From Peterkaempfera sp044755465 (lineage in GTDB: Bacteria; Actinomycetota; Actinomycetes; Streptomycetales; Streptomycetaceae), in NCBI RefSeq assembly GCF_044755465.1, contig NZ_JBIVRB010000003.1:124001-188000 (forward strand): a stretch of DNA of 64,000 nucleotides. The letters are read 5' to 3'. Positions within the stretch are counted from its first letter, which is position 1. Each line of letters opens with the position of its first letter. Position numbers and translations under genes: made by a program. Positions 26,821 through 33,851 of the stretch are shown in pieces. The notes below the pieces were generated by a model. That model saw nothing but the letters and a program-made list of their open reading frames with translations. It ran no database searches and was not told the DNA's origin.

Positions 26821-27623
26821 GACTTCTTGGCCTTGGTGGTGTGGGCGGCGATCCAGATGGCGATGGCGATCAGCGCGCCCAGCCCGAAGATCCAGCCGAA
26901 CAGGCCCTCGGTCACCGGACCGAGGCTGCCGAGGTCCATGCCACCGGGGGTCGGGGCCTCGGCGGTGTGCCGCACGAAGGCCACGATCTCCTGCTTCTGC
27001 TTCTCCGGCATGATCGAGTCGGGGAACGCCGGCATGCTCTGCGGGCCGGTCTGCATGGCCTCGTAGATGTGCTTGGGCGACGTGGTGTCCAGCGCGGGCG
27101 CGTACTTGCCGTTGGTGAGGGCACCGCCCTTGCCGGCGAAGTTGTGGCACTGCGAGCAGTTGGTGCGGAAGAGCTCTCCGCCTGCCGCGACATCCGCCGC
27201 GCTCGACGAGCCGTACTGCTTCTCCGTCGGGATCACCGGGCCGGGGCCCAGGGAGGCGACGTACGCCGCGAGCTGGTCGATCTGCGTCTGGCTGTAGATG
27301 ACCTTCTTGGCGGGCACCTGCGCACCGGGCTGCTGGGCGGGCATCCGGCCGGTGCCGACCTGGAAGTCGACCGCGGCCGAGCCCACGCCCACCAGGGTGG
27401 GCGCGTCGCTGCTGCCCTGGCCGTTGAGGCCGTGGCAGGAGGAGCAGCCCACGGCGTACAGCTTCTTGCCCTCCTCGATCTGGATCGACTGCGAGGAGGA
27501 GTCGGCCTGCGCCTTCTCAGCGGGCGCGAAAGCGGCGTACAGCCCCCCGGTGGCCGCGAGCGCGAAGAGTAGGACGACAAGCGCCGCCAGCGGGTGGCGC
27601 CGTCGTGCGGAGAGCTTTTTCAC
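26817..27623 (-). CDS. qcrC: Cytochrome bcc complex di-haem cytochrome c subunit
   Basis: Membrane-anchored c-type cytochrome that hands electrons straight to the CuA site of the oxidase, with no separate cytochrome c. The 268-residue protein has an N-terminal anchor (PLAALVVLLFALAATGGLYA), two haem motifs (CSSCH and CSQCH) in tandem domains, and a C-terminal helix (GLFGWIFGLGALIAIAIWIAA). GTG 27623 starts V-K-K-L-S-A-R-R-R. It lies 68 bp after ctaE and overlaps qcrA. Confidence 0.97.
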   Translation of the reverse strand: MKKLSARRRHPLAALVVLLFALAATGGLYAAFAPAEKAQADSSSQSIQIEEGKKLYAVGCSSCHGLNGQGSSDAPTLVGVGSAAVDFQVGTGRMPAQQPGAQVPAKKVIYSQTQIDQLAAYVASLGPGPVIPTEKQYGSSSAADVAAGGELFRTNCSQCHNFAGKGGALTNGKYAPALDTTSPKHIYEAMQTGPQSMPAFPDSIMPEKQKQEIVAFVRHTAEAPTPGGMDLGSLGPVTEGLFGWIFGLGALIAIAIWIAAHTTKAKKS

Positions 27624-27691
27624 GGATAACCCCGGTGTGAGGATCTTGGTCGTCTGGAAGTCTGGTCGGCGGGCGGGTCGGCCGGTGTCCG

Positions 27692-28312
27692 CTACTTGAT
27701 CAGGTAGATGGTCGCGAAGAGGCCGATCCAGACGACGTCGACGAAGTGCCAGTAGTAGGACACCACGATCGCGGCCGTGGCCTGCTCGTGAGTGAACCGC
27801 CTGGCCGCGTACGTACGCCCGAGGACCAGCAGGAAGGCGATCAGACCACCCGTCACGTGCAGGCCGTGGAAGCCGGTGGTCAGGTAGAACACCGAGCCGT
27901 ACGGGTCGGAGGAGAGCGAGAGGCCCTCCTCCTTGACCAGGCTCGTGTACTCGTAGATCTGACCGCCGATGAAGATCGCGCCCATCAGGAAGGTGACCAC
28001 GAACCACGAGCGGAGCTTCTTCACGTCGCCGCGCTCGGCGGCGAAGACACCCATCTGGCAGGTGAACGAGGAGAGCACCAGGATCGTGGTGTTGGTCGCG
28101 GAGAAGGGCACGTTGAGCGCGTGCGCCTTCTCGACCCAGAACGCCGGTCCGGTCACGGACCGGAGCGTGAAGTACATCGCGAAGAGGGCCGCGAAGAACA
28201 TCAGCTCGGAACTCAGCCAGACGATGGTTCCGACGCTGACCATGTTCGGCCGGTTGACCGAACCGTGCGCGTGCCCGGTTTCTACTGCTGTTGCTGTCGC
28301 CACGTCCGACAT
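27692..28312 (-). CDS. ctaE: Cytochrome c oxidase (aa3) subunit III
   Basis: A 206-residue membrane subunit with five helices (the short actinobacterial form). The signature pieces are IVWLSSELMFFAALFAMYF, FHGLHVTGGLIAFL and the C-terminal SYYWHFVDVVWIGLFATIYLIK, all typical of COX3. ATG 28312. It is first gene of the ctaE-qcrCAB operon and divergent from the receiver-like gene across 174 bp. It assembles with CtaC, CtaD and CtaF encoded 8 kb away. Confidence 0.97.
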   Translation of the reverse strand: MSDVATATAVETGHAHGSVNRPNMVSVGTIVWLSSELMFFAALFAMYFTLRSVTGPAFWVEKAHALNVPFSATNTTILVLSSFTCQMGVFAAERGDVKKLRSWFVVTFLMGAIFIGGQIYEYTSLVKEEGLSLSSDPYGSVFYLTTGFHGLHVTGGLIAFLLVLGRTYAARRFTHEQATAAIVVSYYWHFVDVVWIGLFATIYLIK

Positions 28313-28486
28313 TATGTCGGTCCCTTATTCCGCCTTCACTCCGGGGGGTCTTCCTCGGTGTGTCCGGGTTGCGCGTACCCTCCGTCGGCTCACACGGGGT
28401 GCCGTGCGGCGTGATCGGGAGTAGCATCCGCTTGCAGTCGAAGTGGTCCCGATCACATCCCGCCGAGAACCCCGGGGGCATCGTCC

Positions 28487-28912
28487 ATGGCGCACACGAC
28501 GGACGCGACCGTCACCGTCCTCGTCTACAGCGACGACCGCAACACCCGCGAGCAGGTGCGGCTGGCCCTCGGCCGGCGGCCCGCGGCCGACCTGCCGGTG
28601 GTGGAGTACCTGGAGTGCGCCACCTCGGCGGCGGTGGTCCGGGCCCTCGACCGGGGCGGGGTGGACCTCTGCGTGCTCGACGGCGAGGCGGTCCCGGCCG
28701 GCGGCATGGGCCTGTGCCGGCAGCTCAAGGACGAGATCTACCGCTGCCCGCCGGTGCTGGTGCTGATCGGCAGGCCGCAGGACTCCTGGCTGGCCGCCTG
28801 GAGCCGCGCCGACGCCGCCGTGGCGCACCCGGTGGACCCGGTGGCGCTGGCCGACGCCGCCGCCGAGCTGCTGCGGGCCCGTACCGGCGGCCGGACGCCC
28901 GCCGCCTGCTGA
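28487..28912 (+). CDS. Receiver-like (atypical response regulator) protein
   Basis: A 141-residue stand-alone receiver-fold protein with no output domain. The acidic pair Asp16-Asp17 follows the first strand (VTVLVYSDD), and the phospho-acceptor-like Asp65 is in DLCVLDGEAVPAGG. The usual Lys after strand five is not evident (AVAHPVDPVAL), so phosphorylation chemistry may be altered. ATG 28487. It is divergent from ctaE and conserved in position next to bcc-aa3 genes in many Streptomyces as I recall; a respiratory link is inference. Confidence 0.75.
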   Translation: MAHTTDATVTVLVYSDDRNTREQVRLALGRRPAADLPVVEYLECATSAAVVRALDRGGVDLCVLDGEAVPAGGMGLCRQLKDEIYRCPPVLVLIGRPQDSWLAAWSRADAAVAHPVDPVALADAAAELLRARTGGRTPAAC

Positions 28913-28955
28913 GCCGGTCCCGCTCGCAGGGCCGGTCCGTCTCAGCAGGAGAGAA

Positions 28956-28978
28956 GGGGCGCCGGGTACCGGCGCCCC
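28956..28978 (+). terminator. Terminator after the receiver-like gene
   Basis: A perfect 10-bp stem GGGGCGCCGG (28956-28965) with its complement at 28969-28978 and a three-base loop. Confidence 0.8.
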
Positions 28979-29041
28979 GGGTGCGTGGCTGGATAGGGTG
29001 GCCTTCTCCTGTTCACACCCGGGCGAAGGCTGGAGTTGGTC

Positions 29042-30115
29042 ATGGTGAACGTGTCCCCTGCGAGCGGTGGCGACGACCCCGTGCAGGCACGCTCCTGGCC
29101 GGAGATCCTCACGGCCCTGCTGCGGCGCCAGGACCTCGGCGCGGCCGACGCCGCCTGGGCGATGGCCGAGATCATGAGCGGCGAGGCGACCCCGGTCCAG
29201 GTGGCCGGGTTCATGGTGGCCCTGCGCGCCAAGGGTGAGACGGTCGACGAGGTCAGCGGCCTGGTCGAGGCGCTGTACCGCTACGCCGAGCCGCTGGAGA
29301 TCCCCGGCCCGGCGGTGGACATCGTCGGCACCGGCGGCGACCGGGCCAAGACGGTCAACATCTCCACCATGTCGGCGATTGTGGCGGCCGGCGCGGGCGC
29401 CAAGGTCGTCAAGCACGGCAACCGGGCCGCCTCCTCCGCCAGCGGCTCGTCCGATGTGCTGGAGAAGCTCGGCATCAGCCTGGACCTCTCCGCCCAGCGG
29501 GTCGCGGAGGTGGCCGAGGAGGCCGGCATCACCTTCTGCTTCGCGGCGAAGTTCCACCCGGCGATGCGTCACGCCGCCCCGGCGCGGGCGCAGTTGGGCA
29601 TCCCGACCGCCTTCAACTTCCTGGGCCCGCTGATCAATCCGGCCCGGATCAGCGCCTCCGCCATCGGCTGCTACGACACCAGGATGGCCGGGATCATGGC
29701 CGGGGTGCTCGCCGCGCGCGGCTCCACCGGGCTGGTCTTCCGGGGCGACGACGGGCTGGACGAGCTGACCGTCACCGCGACCTCCCGGGTCTGGGTGGTC
29801 CGGGACGGCGCCGTCACCGAGACCTCCTTCGACCCGCGCGAGCTGGACATCCCGTTGGTCGGCATCGAGGCGCTGCGCGGCGCCGACGCCTCGTACAACG
29901 CCGAGGTGGCCCGTCGGCTGCTGGCCGGCGAGCGCGGTCCGGTCCGGGACGCGGTGCTGCTGAACACCGCCGCCGCGCTGACCGCGCTGGACCTCACCGA
30001 AGCACCGCTGGCCGAGCAGTTGGCGGCCGGGATGCGGCGGGCGGCGGACGCCATCGACACCGGGGCGGCGGAGCGCACCCTGGAGCGCTGGGTGGCCGCC
30101 TCCGCCCGGAGCTGA
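29042..30115 (+). CDS. trpD: Anthranilate phosphoribosyltransferase
   Basis: Transfers phosphoribose from PRPP to anthranilate in tryptophan synthesis. The 357-residue cytosolic protein has the PRPP loop VDIVGTGGDRAKTVNISTM, the KHGNRAASSASGSSDVLE block and metal-site acidic residues in GDDGLDELT. ATG 29042 follows GGAG; a TTG six bases earlier is less likely. It is a single gene, far from other trp genes, flanked by terminators on both sides. A specialised-metabolism anthranilate role cannot be excluded. Confidence 0.96.
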   Translation: MVNVSPASGGDDPVQARSWPEILTALLRRQDLGAADAAWAMAEIMSGEATPVQVAGFMVALRAKGETVDEVSGLVEALYRYAEPLEIPGPAVDIVGTGGDRAKTVNISTMSAIVAAGAGAKVVKHGNRAASSASGSSDVLEKLGISLDLSAQRVAEVAEEAGITFCFAAKFHPAMRHAAPARAQLGIPTAFNFLGPLINPARISASAIGCYDTRMAGIMAGVLAARGSTGLVFRGDDGLDELTVTATSRVWVVRDGAVTETSFDPRELDIPLVGIEALRGADASYNAEVARRLLAGERGPVRDAVLLNTAAALTALDLTEAPLAEQLAAGMRRAADAIDTGAAERTLERWVAASARS

Positions 30116-30129
30116 CCGCAGCCAGTCGA

Positions 30130-30164
30130 GGGGGGCCGGAACCGCGTGCGCGGACCGGCCCCCC
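30130..30164 (+). terminator. Terminator of trpD
   Basis: Outer 10-bp stem GGGGGGCCGG (30130-30139) with its complement at 30155-30164, plus an inner CCGCG/CGCGG pairing. It lies 14 bp after the trpD stop. Confidence 0.85.
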
Positions 30165-30228
30165 TTCGCATGTCCGCATCGCGGACAGCGGTTGGGCGGC
30201 CCGGCGGTCTCTGCCATACTCCTCGGCA

Positions 30229-30347
30229 GGTCATGAGTGACAGCATCACAAGCCCCGGCTTGCTGTCCGGCAACCCTCCGTCCGTGGCGGGGTGCCCCGG
30301 GTGAAGACCAGGTCGTGTGGCATAGGTGCCTACGGCAAGCGCGGACC
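30229..30347 (+). ncRNA. SAM-IV riboswitch aptamer
   Basis: The segment matches the SAM-IV consensus almost base for base in order: GGTCATGAGTGACAGC, AAGCCCCGGCTTGCTG, CCGGCAACCCTCC, the variable P3 loop, GGCGGGGTGCCCCGGGTGAA, GACCAGG, a small GGCA/TGCC hairpin, and the 3' GGCAAGCGCGGACC. SAM-IV is the actinobacterial S-adenosylmethionine-sensing class, normally switching sulfur genes off when SAM is high. The last bases (30343-30347) overlap a GGACCCCT/AGGGGTCC hairpin (30343-30369) that could be the expression platform. The gene controlled is the class V aminotransferase at 30597. Confidence 0.93.
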
Positions 30348-30369
30348 CCTCGCGATACTCCAGGGGTCC
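30343..30369 (+). promoter_or_regulatory. Hairpin overlapping the SAM-IV 3' end (putative expression platform)
   Basis: GGACCCCT at 30343-30350 pairs perfectly with AGGGGTCC at 30362-30369. Its left arm shares bases with the 3' end of the aptamer, so aptamer and hairpin would compete. There is no U run after it, so translational control or folding control of the downstream leader ORF is more likely than simple termination. Confidence 0.55.
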
Positions 30370-30389
30370 TGGTCCCGAGGAGACACGCA

Positions 30390-30410
30390 GTGAAGAAGCG
30401 AATGCGCTAG
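30390..30410 (+). CDS. Six-residue leader peptide ORF (MKKRMR) after the SAM-IV riboswitch
   Basis: GTG-AAG-AAG-CGA-ATG-CGC-TAG follows GAGGAG with a seven-base gap, a near-ideal ribosome site. It lies 43 bases after the aptamer and 186 bases before the aminotransferase start. The product would be strongly basic, with one internal Met. A strong ribosome site with such a short frame suggests a regulatory leader ORF rather than a functional peptide. Leader function is inference. Confidence 0.55.
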   Translation: MKKRMR

Positions 30411-30596
30411 AGGCCGCGCGCCTCCACCCCCGCCGCCGGACCACGCCGCGCCCCGTCGCCGCGTGCCCCCGTCCGGCCGTCGGGGCGACCCCGCAAGCCT
30501 GTGCAGCCCGTCGGGCTGCCGTACCGGTGCGGCACCGCCGCGCCGTGGTCGCCCCTGCCCGCGCACCTCCCGCCGCCGCACTCCAGGAGCCCCGCC
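30411..30596 (+). other. Rest of the untranslated leader before the aminotransferase
   Basis: A 186-bp G+C-rich stretch with no ORF supported in the coding frame and several short complementary blocks (GCCGGACC, GTCCGGCC). It probably belongs to the same leader RNA as the SAM-IV aptamer, because no promoter-like sequence intervenes. Confidence 0.4.
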
Positions 30597-32033
30597 ATGA
30601 CCGCTCAGCCCATCGCCGCCGCCCGTACCGCCGCCACCCGTACCGCCGCCGCGACCGCCGACTCCGACGCCGCCCCCGCCTGCGGCCCGCTGCCCGTCCT
30701 CGGCCGCGAGGTGCAGGTGCCGCTGGTCAGCGGCGAGAAGGTGGCGTACGCCGCCCTCGACTACGCCGCCAGCGCCCCCGCGCTCCAGCGGGTCTGGGAC
30801 GACGTCGCCGCGTACGCCCCGTACTACGGCAGCGTGCACCGGGGCGCCGGCTACCTGTCGCAGCTCTCCACCGACCTGTACGAGCAGAGCCGCCGCACCG
30901 TGGCCGACTTCCTGGACCTGCGCGCGGACGACCAGGTCGTCTTCACCCGCGCCACCACCGACTCGCTCAACCTGCTGGCCGCCGCCCTCCCGGCCGGGAC
31001 CCGGGTGCTGGCCTTCGAGACCGAGCACCACGCCTCGCTGCTGCCCTGGCGCCGCGAGGGCGTCACCGTGTCGTACCTGCCCGCCCCCCGCACCCCGCAG
31101 CAGGCCGTGGCGGCGCTGGAGGAGGCGCTGACGGCGGCCCCCGAGGGTCCCAAGCTGCTCTGCGTCACCGGCGCCTCCAATGTCACCGGCGAGATCTGGC
31201 CGGTCGCGGAGCTGGCCGCCGTCGCCCACCGCCACGGCTGCCGGGTGGTGCTGGACGCCGCGCAGCTCGCCCCGCACCACCCGGTGTCGGTGCGCGAGCT
31301 GGACGTGGACTGGGTGGCCTTCTCCGGGCACAAGCTGTACGCGCCGTTCGGCGCCGGGGTGCTGGCCGGCCGCGCCGACTGGCTGGACGCCGCCGAGCCG
31401 TACCTGGCCGGCGGCGGGGCCAGCCGCACGGTGGCCCGGGAGGCCGACGGCGCGGTGGCCGTGGAGTGGCACCGGGGCCCGGCCCGGCACGAGGCGGGTT
31501 CGCCCAATGTGATCGGCGCCTACGCGGTGGCGTCCGCCTGCCGGGCGCTGACCGAGGCGGGCTTCGAGGCGCTGCGCGACCGCGAGCAGCGGCTGCTGGC
31601 CCGGCTGCGGGCGGGCCTGGCCGAGATCCCCGAGGTGCGGGTGCTGGGCCTGTTCGGCGAGGACCAGCCCCGGGTCGGGGTGCTCTCCTTCGTGGTCGGC
31701 GGCTGGAACAGCTCGCACTTCGCCGCCGCGCTCTCCGCCGAGTACGGCATCGGGGTGCGCGACGGGCTGTTCTGCGCCCATCCGCTGGTGCGCACCCTGC
31801 TGGCCGAGTCGGGCTGGGGCGGCACCGAGGAGGCGCCGTCCGCGTGCGGCGCGCCCGAGCCGTCGCTGCCCGGCGAGCGCAGCCTGAACGCCATCCGGGT
31901 GAGCTTCGGCGCGGGCACGCCCGACGAGCACGTGGAGCGCTTCCTGACGGCGGTGCGGGAGCTGGTCAGCGACGGCGCCCGCTGGTCGTACCGGACCGAG
32001 GGCGGCCGCTGCGTGCCGGACGGGCGCCGCTGA
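30597..32033 (+). CDS. Class V PLP aminotransferase / cysteine desulfurase-like enzyme
   Basis: A fold-type I PLP enzyme of 478 residues. Key pieces are LDYAASAPALQRVWDDV, FTRATTDSLNLLAAAL, FETEHHASLLPWR, VVLDAAQLAPHHPV (PLP Asp and Gln) and the Schiff-base Lys246 in FSGHKLYAPFG. No SufS-type catalytic cysteine loop is obvious; the C-terminal region has NGLFCAHPLVR-like DGLFCAHPL, so desulfurase activity is possible but open. ATG 30597 follows CAGGAG. Placement behind a SAM-IV riboswitch ties it to sulfur or methionine metabolism. Confidence 0.85.
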   Translation: MTAQPIAAARTAATRTAAATADSDAAPACGPLPVLGREVQVPLVSGEKVAYAALDYAASAPALQRVWDDVAAYAPYYGSVHRGAGYLSQLSTDLYEQSRRTVADFLDLRADDQVVFTRATTDSLNLLAAALPAGTRVLAFETEHHASLLPWRREGVTVSYLPAPRTPQQAVAALEEALTAAPEGPKLLCVTGASNVTGEIWPVAELAAVAHRHGCRVVLDAAQLAPHHPVSVRELDVDWVAFSGHKLYAPFGAGVLAGRADWLDAAEPYLAGGGASRTVAREADGAVAVEWHRGPARHEAGSPNVIGAYAVASACRALTEAGFEALRDREQRLLARLRAGLAEIPEVRVLGLFGEDQPRVGVLSFVVGGWNSSHFAAALSAEYGIGVRDGLFCAHPLVRTLLAESGWGGTEEAPSACGAPEPSLPGERSLNAIRVSFGAGTPDEHVERFLTAVRELVSDGARWSYRTEGGRCVPDGRR

Positions 32034-32080
32034 GCGGCGGCCCTGCGGTTGCTGGTCGGGGTGGCCGCTGGTCGGGGTGG

Positions 32081-32362
32081 CTACTCGTCGAGGCCCAGGG
32101 CGAAGGCCGCCTCCAGGTCGTGCCGGGAGTAGGTGCGGAAGGCGATGTGGGTCTCGGTCTGCCGCACCCCGGGGACCTTGTTGAGGCGGCCCGGGATCAC
32201 GTCGGCGAGGTCCTCGTGCCGGCGCACCCGGACCATCGCCACCAGGTCGTAGGTGCCGGTGACCGAGTAGACCTCGGTGACGCCCTCCAGTGCGGCGATC
32301 GACTCGGCGATCTCCGGAATCCGGTCGACGGTGGTCTTGATGAGCACGATCGCGCTGATCAC
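32081..32362 (-). CDS. Stand-alone Lrp/AsnC ligand-binding (RAM) domain protein
   Basis: A 93-residue protein that is only the AsnC effector-binding alpha/beta sandwich: IVLIKTTVDRIPEIAESIAAL, GVTEVYSVTGTYDLVAMVRV and VPGVRQTETHIAFRTYS. It has no helix-turn-helix. Such SraA-type proteins can form heteromers with full Lrp regulators. GTG 32362 follows AGGAGACCC. The window's full-length Lrp is 21 kb away and need not be the partner. Confidence 0.9.
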   Translation of the reverse strand: MISAIVLIKTTVDRIPEIAESIAALEGVTEVYSVTGTYDLVAMVRVRRHEDLADVIPGRLNKVPGVRQTETHIAFRTYSRHDLEAAFALGLDE

Positions 32363-32437
32363 ACGGGTCTCCTGAGCGGTCGAAGGGCTGCCGGGCCAGC
32401 GTACTGAGGCAGGTCGCGCCCTGGCGACAGCGGGCGG

Positions 32438-33259
32438 TCAGACCGGGTCGGGGTCGGACTCCCGGCGCGCCCCGGCCGCCCGTACCGGCGGGCCCGCACC
32501 GCGCCGCCGCCCGTACAGCGCCCAGGCGGCCAGGAAGCCCAGCGCGAAGCCGACCACATGCACCAGGTACGCCACCCCCGGCCCCGCCTGCCCGGCGGAC
32601 CGGGCCAGCCACCCCTGCGTACCGAACCAGAACCCCAGCACCAGCCAGGCGGGGAAGCGCAGCGGCAGGAAGAGCAGCAGCGGCACCAGAGCGGTGACCC
32701 GGGCCCGGGGGAAGAGCCGCAGGCAGCCGCCGAGCACCCCGGCGATGGCCCCCGAGGCGCCGATCAGCGGCCGGACGGCCTCGGCGGTGTGCGCCTCGGC
32801 CAGTGCGTAGCCGTACGTGGCCAGGCAGCCGACGCCCAGGTACAGCGCCAGGAAGCGCAGCCGGCCCAGGCGCTCCTCCACGCCGCCGCCGAAGACGGCC
32901 AGGAACAGCAGGTTGCCGAGCAGGTGCAGCCAGCCGCCGTGCACGAAGAGCGAGCTGAGCGCGGAGAGTGCCGGGACCTTGCCGGGCGCCGCGACGTCCG
33001 GGCACCGGGGGCTGCCCGGTACGGGCGCCGGGAGCGCGGCGGGCGGCAGCGGGCGGTTGCCCAGCAGTTCCGCCGGGACAGCCCCCCAGCGCTCCGCGTA
33101 GCGCTGCTGTGCGCAGTCGCGCTGCTGCGCCGAGCCGTGCGGCGGGGCCAGCCCGGAGGCCGGGCCGACCGCGAAGACCAGGACGTTCACCGCGAGCAGC
33201 GCGCCGGTCACCAGCGGCGGCCGCCGGAGCGGAAGGTCCTCGCGGACCGGGATCACCAT
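32438..33259 (-). CDS. Rhomboid-family intramembrane serine protease
   Basis: A 273-residue membrane protein that cleaves substrates within the bilayer. Six hydrophobic helices are visible. The catalytic pair is Ser169 in LIGASGAIAGVLGG and His234 in YLVHVVGFALGFL. The oxyanion-helping HGGWLHLLGN motif lies at about 107-116. A longer luminal loop (about 38-95) holds three cysteines. It starts at ATG 33259. The substrate is unknown. Divergent from the zinc-ribbon gene. Confidence 0.92.
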   Translation of the reverse strand: MVIPVREDLPLRRPPLVTGALLAVNVLVFAVGPASGLAPPHGSAQQRDCAQQRYAERWGAVPAELLGNRPLPPAALPAPVPGSPRCPDVAAPGKVPALSALSSLFVHGGWLHLLGNLLFLAVFGGGVEERLGRLRFLALYLGVGCLATYGYALAEAHTAEAVRPLIGASGAIAGVLGGCLRLFPRARVTALVPLLLFLPLRFPAWLVLGFWFGTQGWLARSAGQAGPGVAYLVHVVGFALGFLAAWALYGRRRGAGPPVRAAGARRESDPDPV

Positions 33260-33469
33260 GGTCGGAGCATTCCTCCGCCGGGCCGCTCCGACACCGCGCG
33301 GTGCTGCGGACGGGCGAGTCGTACCGGGCGGGTGGTCCGTCCCGAGGTGCGAACTCGGTATCCACCGGCGCCTCCGCAGGCCATAGGGTTCTCGTTGCGC
33401 GATGTGCGGGAGCGACGGCTGGTCGCGCCCGCAGCACCCCGAGACCGGGACGACCCGAGAGGACCCCCC

Positions 33470-33724
33470 ATGCCCGTCCCCGTGCCCGACGCCGGGACCC
33501 GCTGGCGCTGCACCCTGTGCGGCAATCTGACCCGCTTCGACGTCACCCGTGCCTCGCGCGTGGTCGACTTCGTCCACCTCGACCTGGCCGGCGACCCCCG
33601 GGTCGAGGAGAGCGAGGTGCTCAGCGAGACCGTGGAGTCGGTGCGCTGCCGCTGGTGCAACGCGGTGGACCAGGTGGAGCTGGTCGCCCGTCCCGGCGGC
33701 GACGCGCCGCAGGACGGGGCCTGA
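33470..33724 (+). CDS. Small zinc-ribbon protein
   Basis: An 84-residue protein with two CxxC knuckles, CTLCGN at residues 15-20 and CRWCNA at about 60-65, about 42 residues apart. The acidic region between them is VDFVHLDLAGDPRVEESEVLSETVES. The spacing fits a structural Zn site. It lies 127 bp before the NYN-domain gene in the same direction. Nucleic-acid or protein contact is possible; function unknown. Confidence 0.8.
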   Translation: MPVPVPDAGTRWRCTLCGNLTRFDVTRASRVVDFVHLDLAGDPRVEESEVLSETVESVRCRWCNAVDQVELVARPGGDAPQDGA

Positions 33725-33743
33725 GGCAAGGCCGCCCGTGCCC

Positions 33744-33782
33744 GCCCGGTGGGTCCGCCGTTCGTGTGGCGGACTGCCGGGC
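33744..33782 (+). terminator. Likely hairpin terminator after the zinc-ribbon gene
   Basis: GCCCGG and TCCGCC on the left pair with GGCGGA and CCGGGC on the right around GTTCGTGT, with small internal bulges. It lies 20 bp beyond the stop. Confidence 0.55.
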
Positions 33783-33851
33783 GGGGCAAGGTACGCGCGA
33801 GAATCGAAGTGACGGTGTGCGGGGAGGCGCCGGACGAGAAGGATCGGAGTC

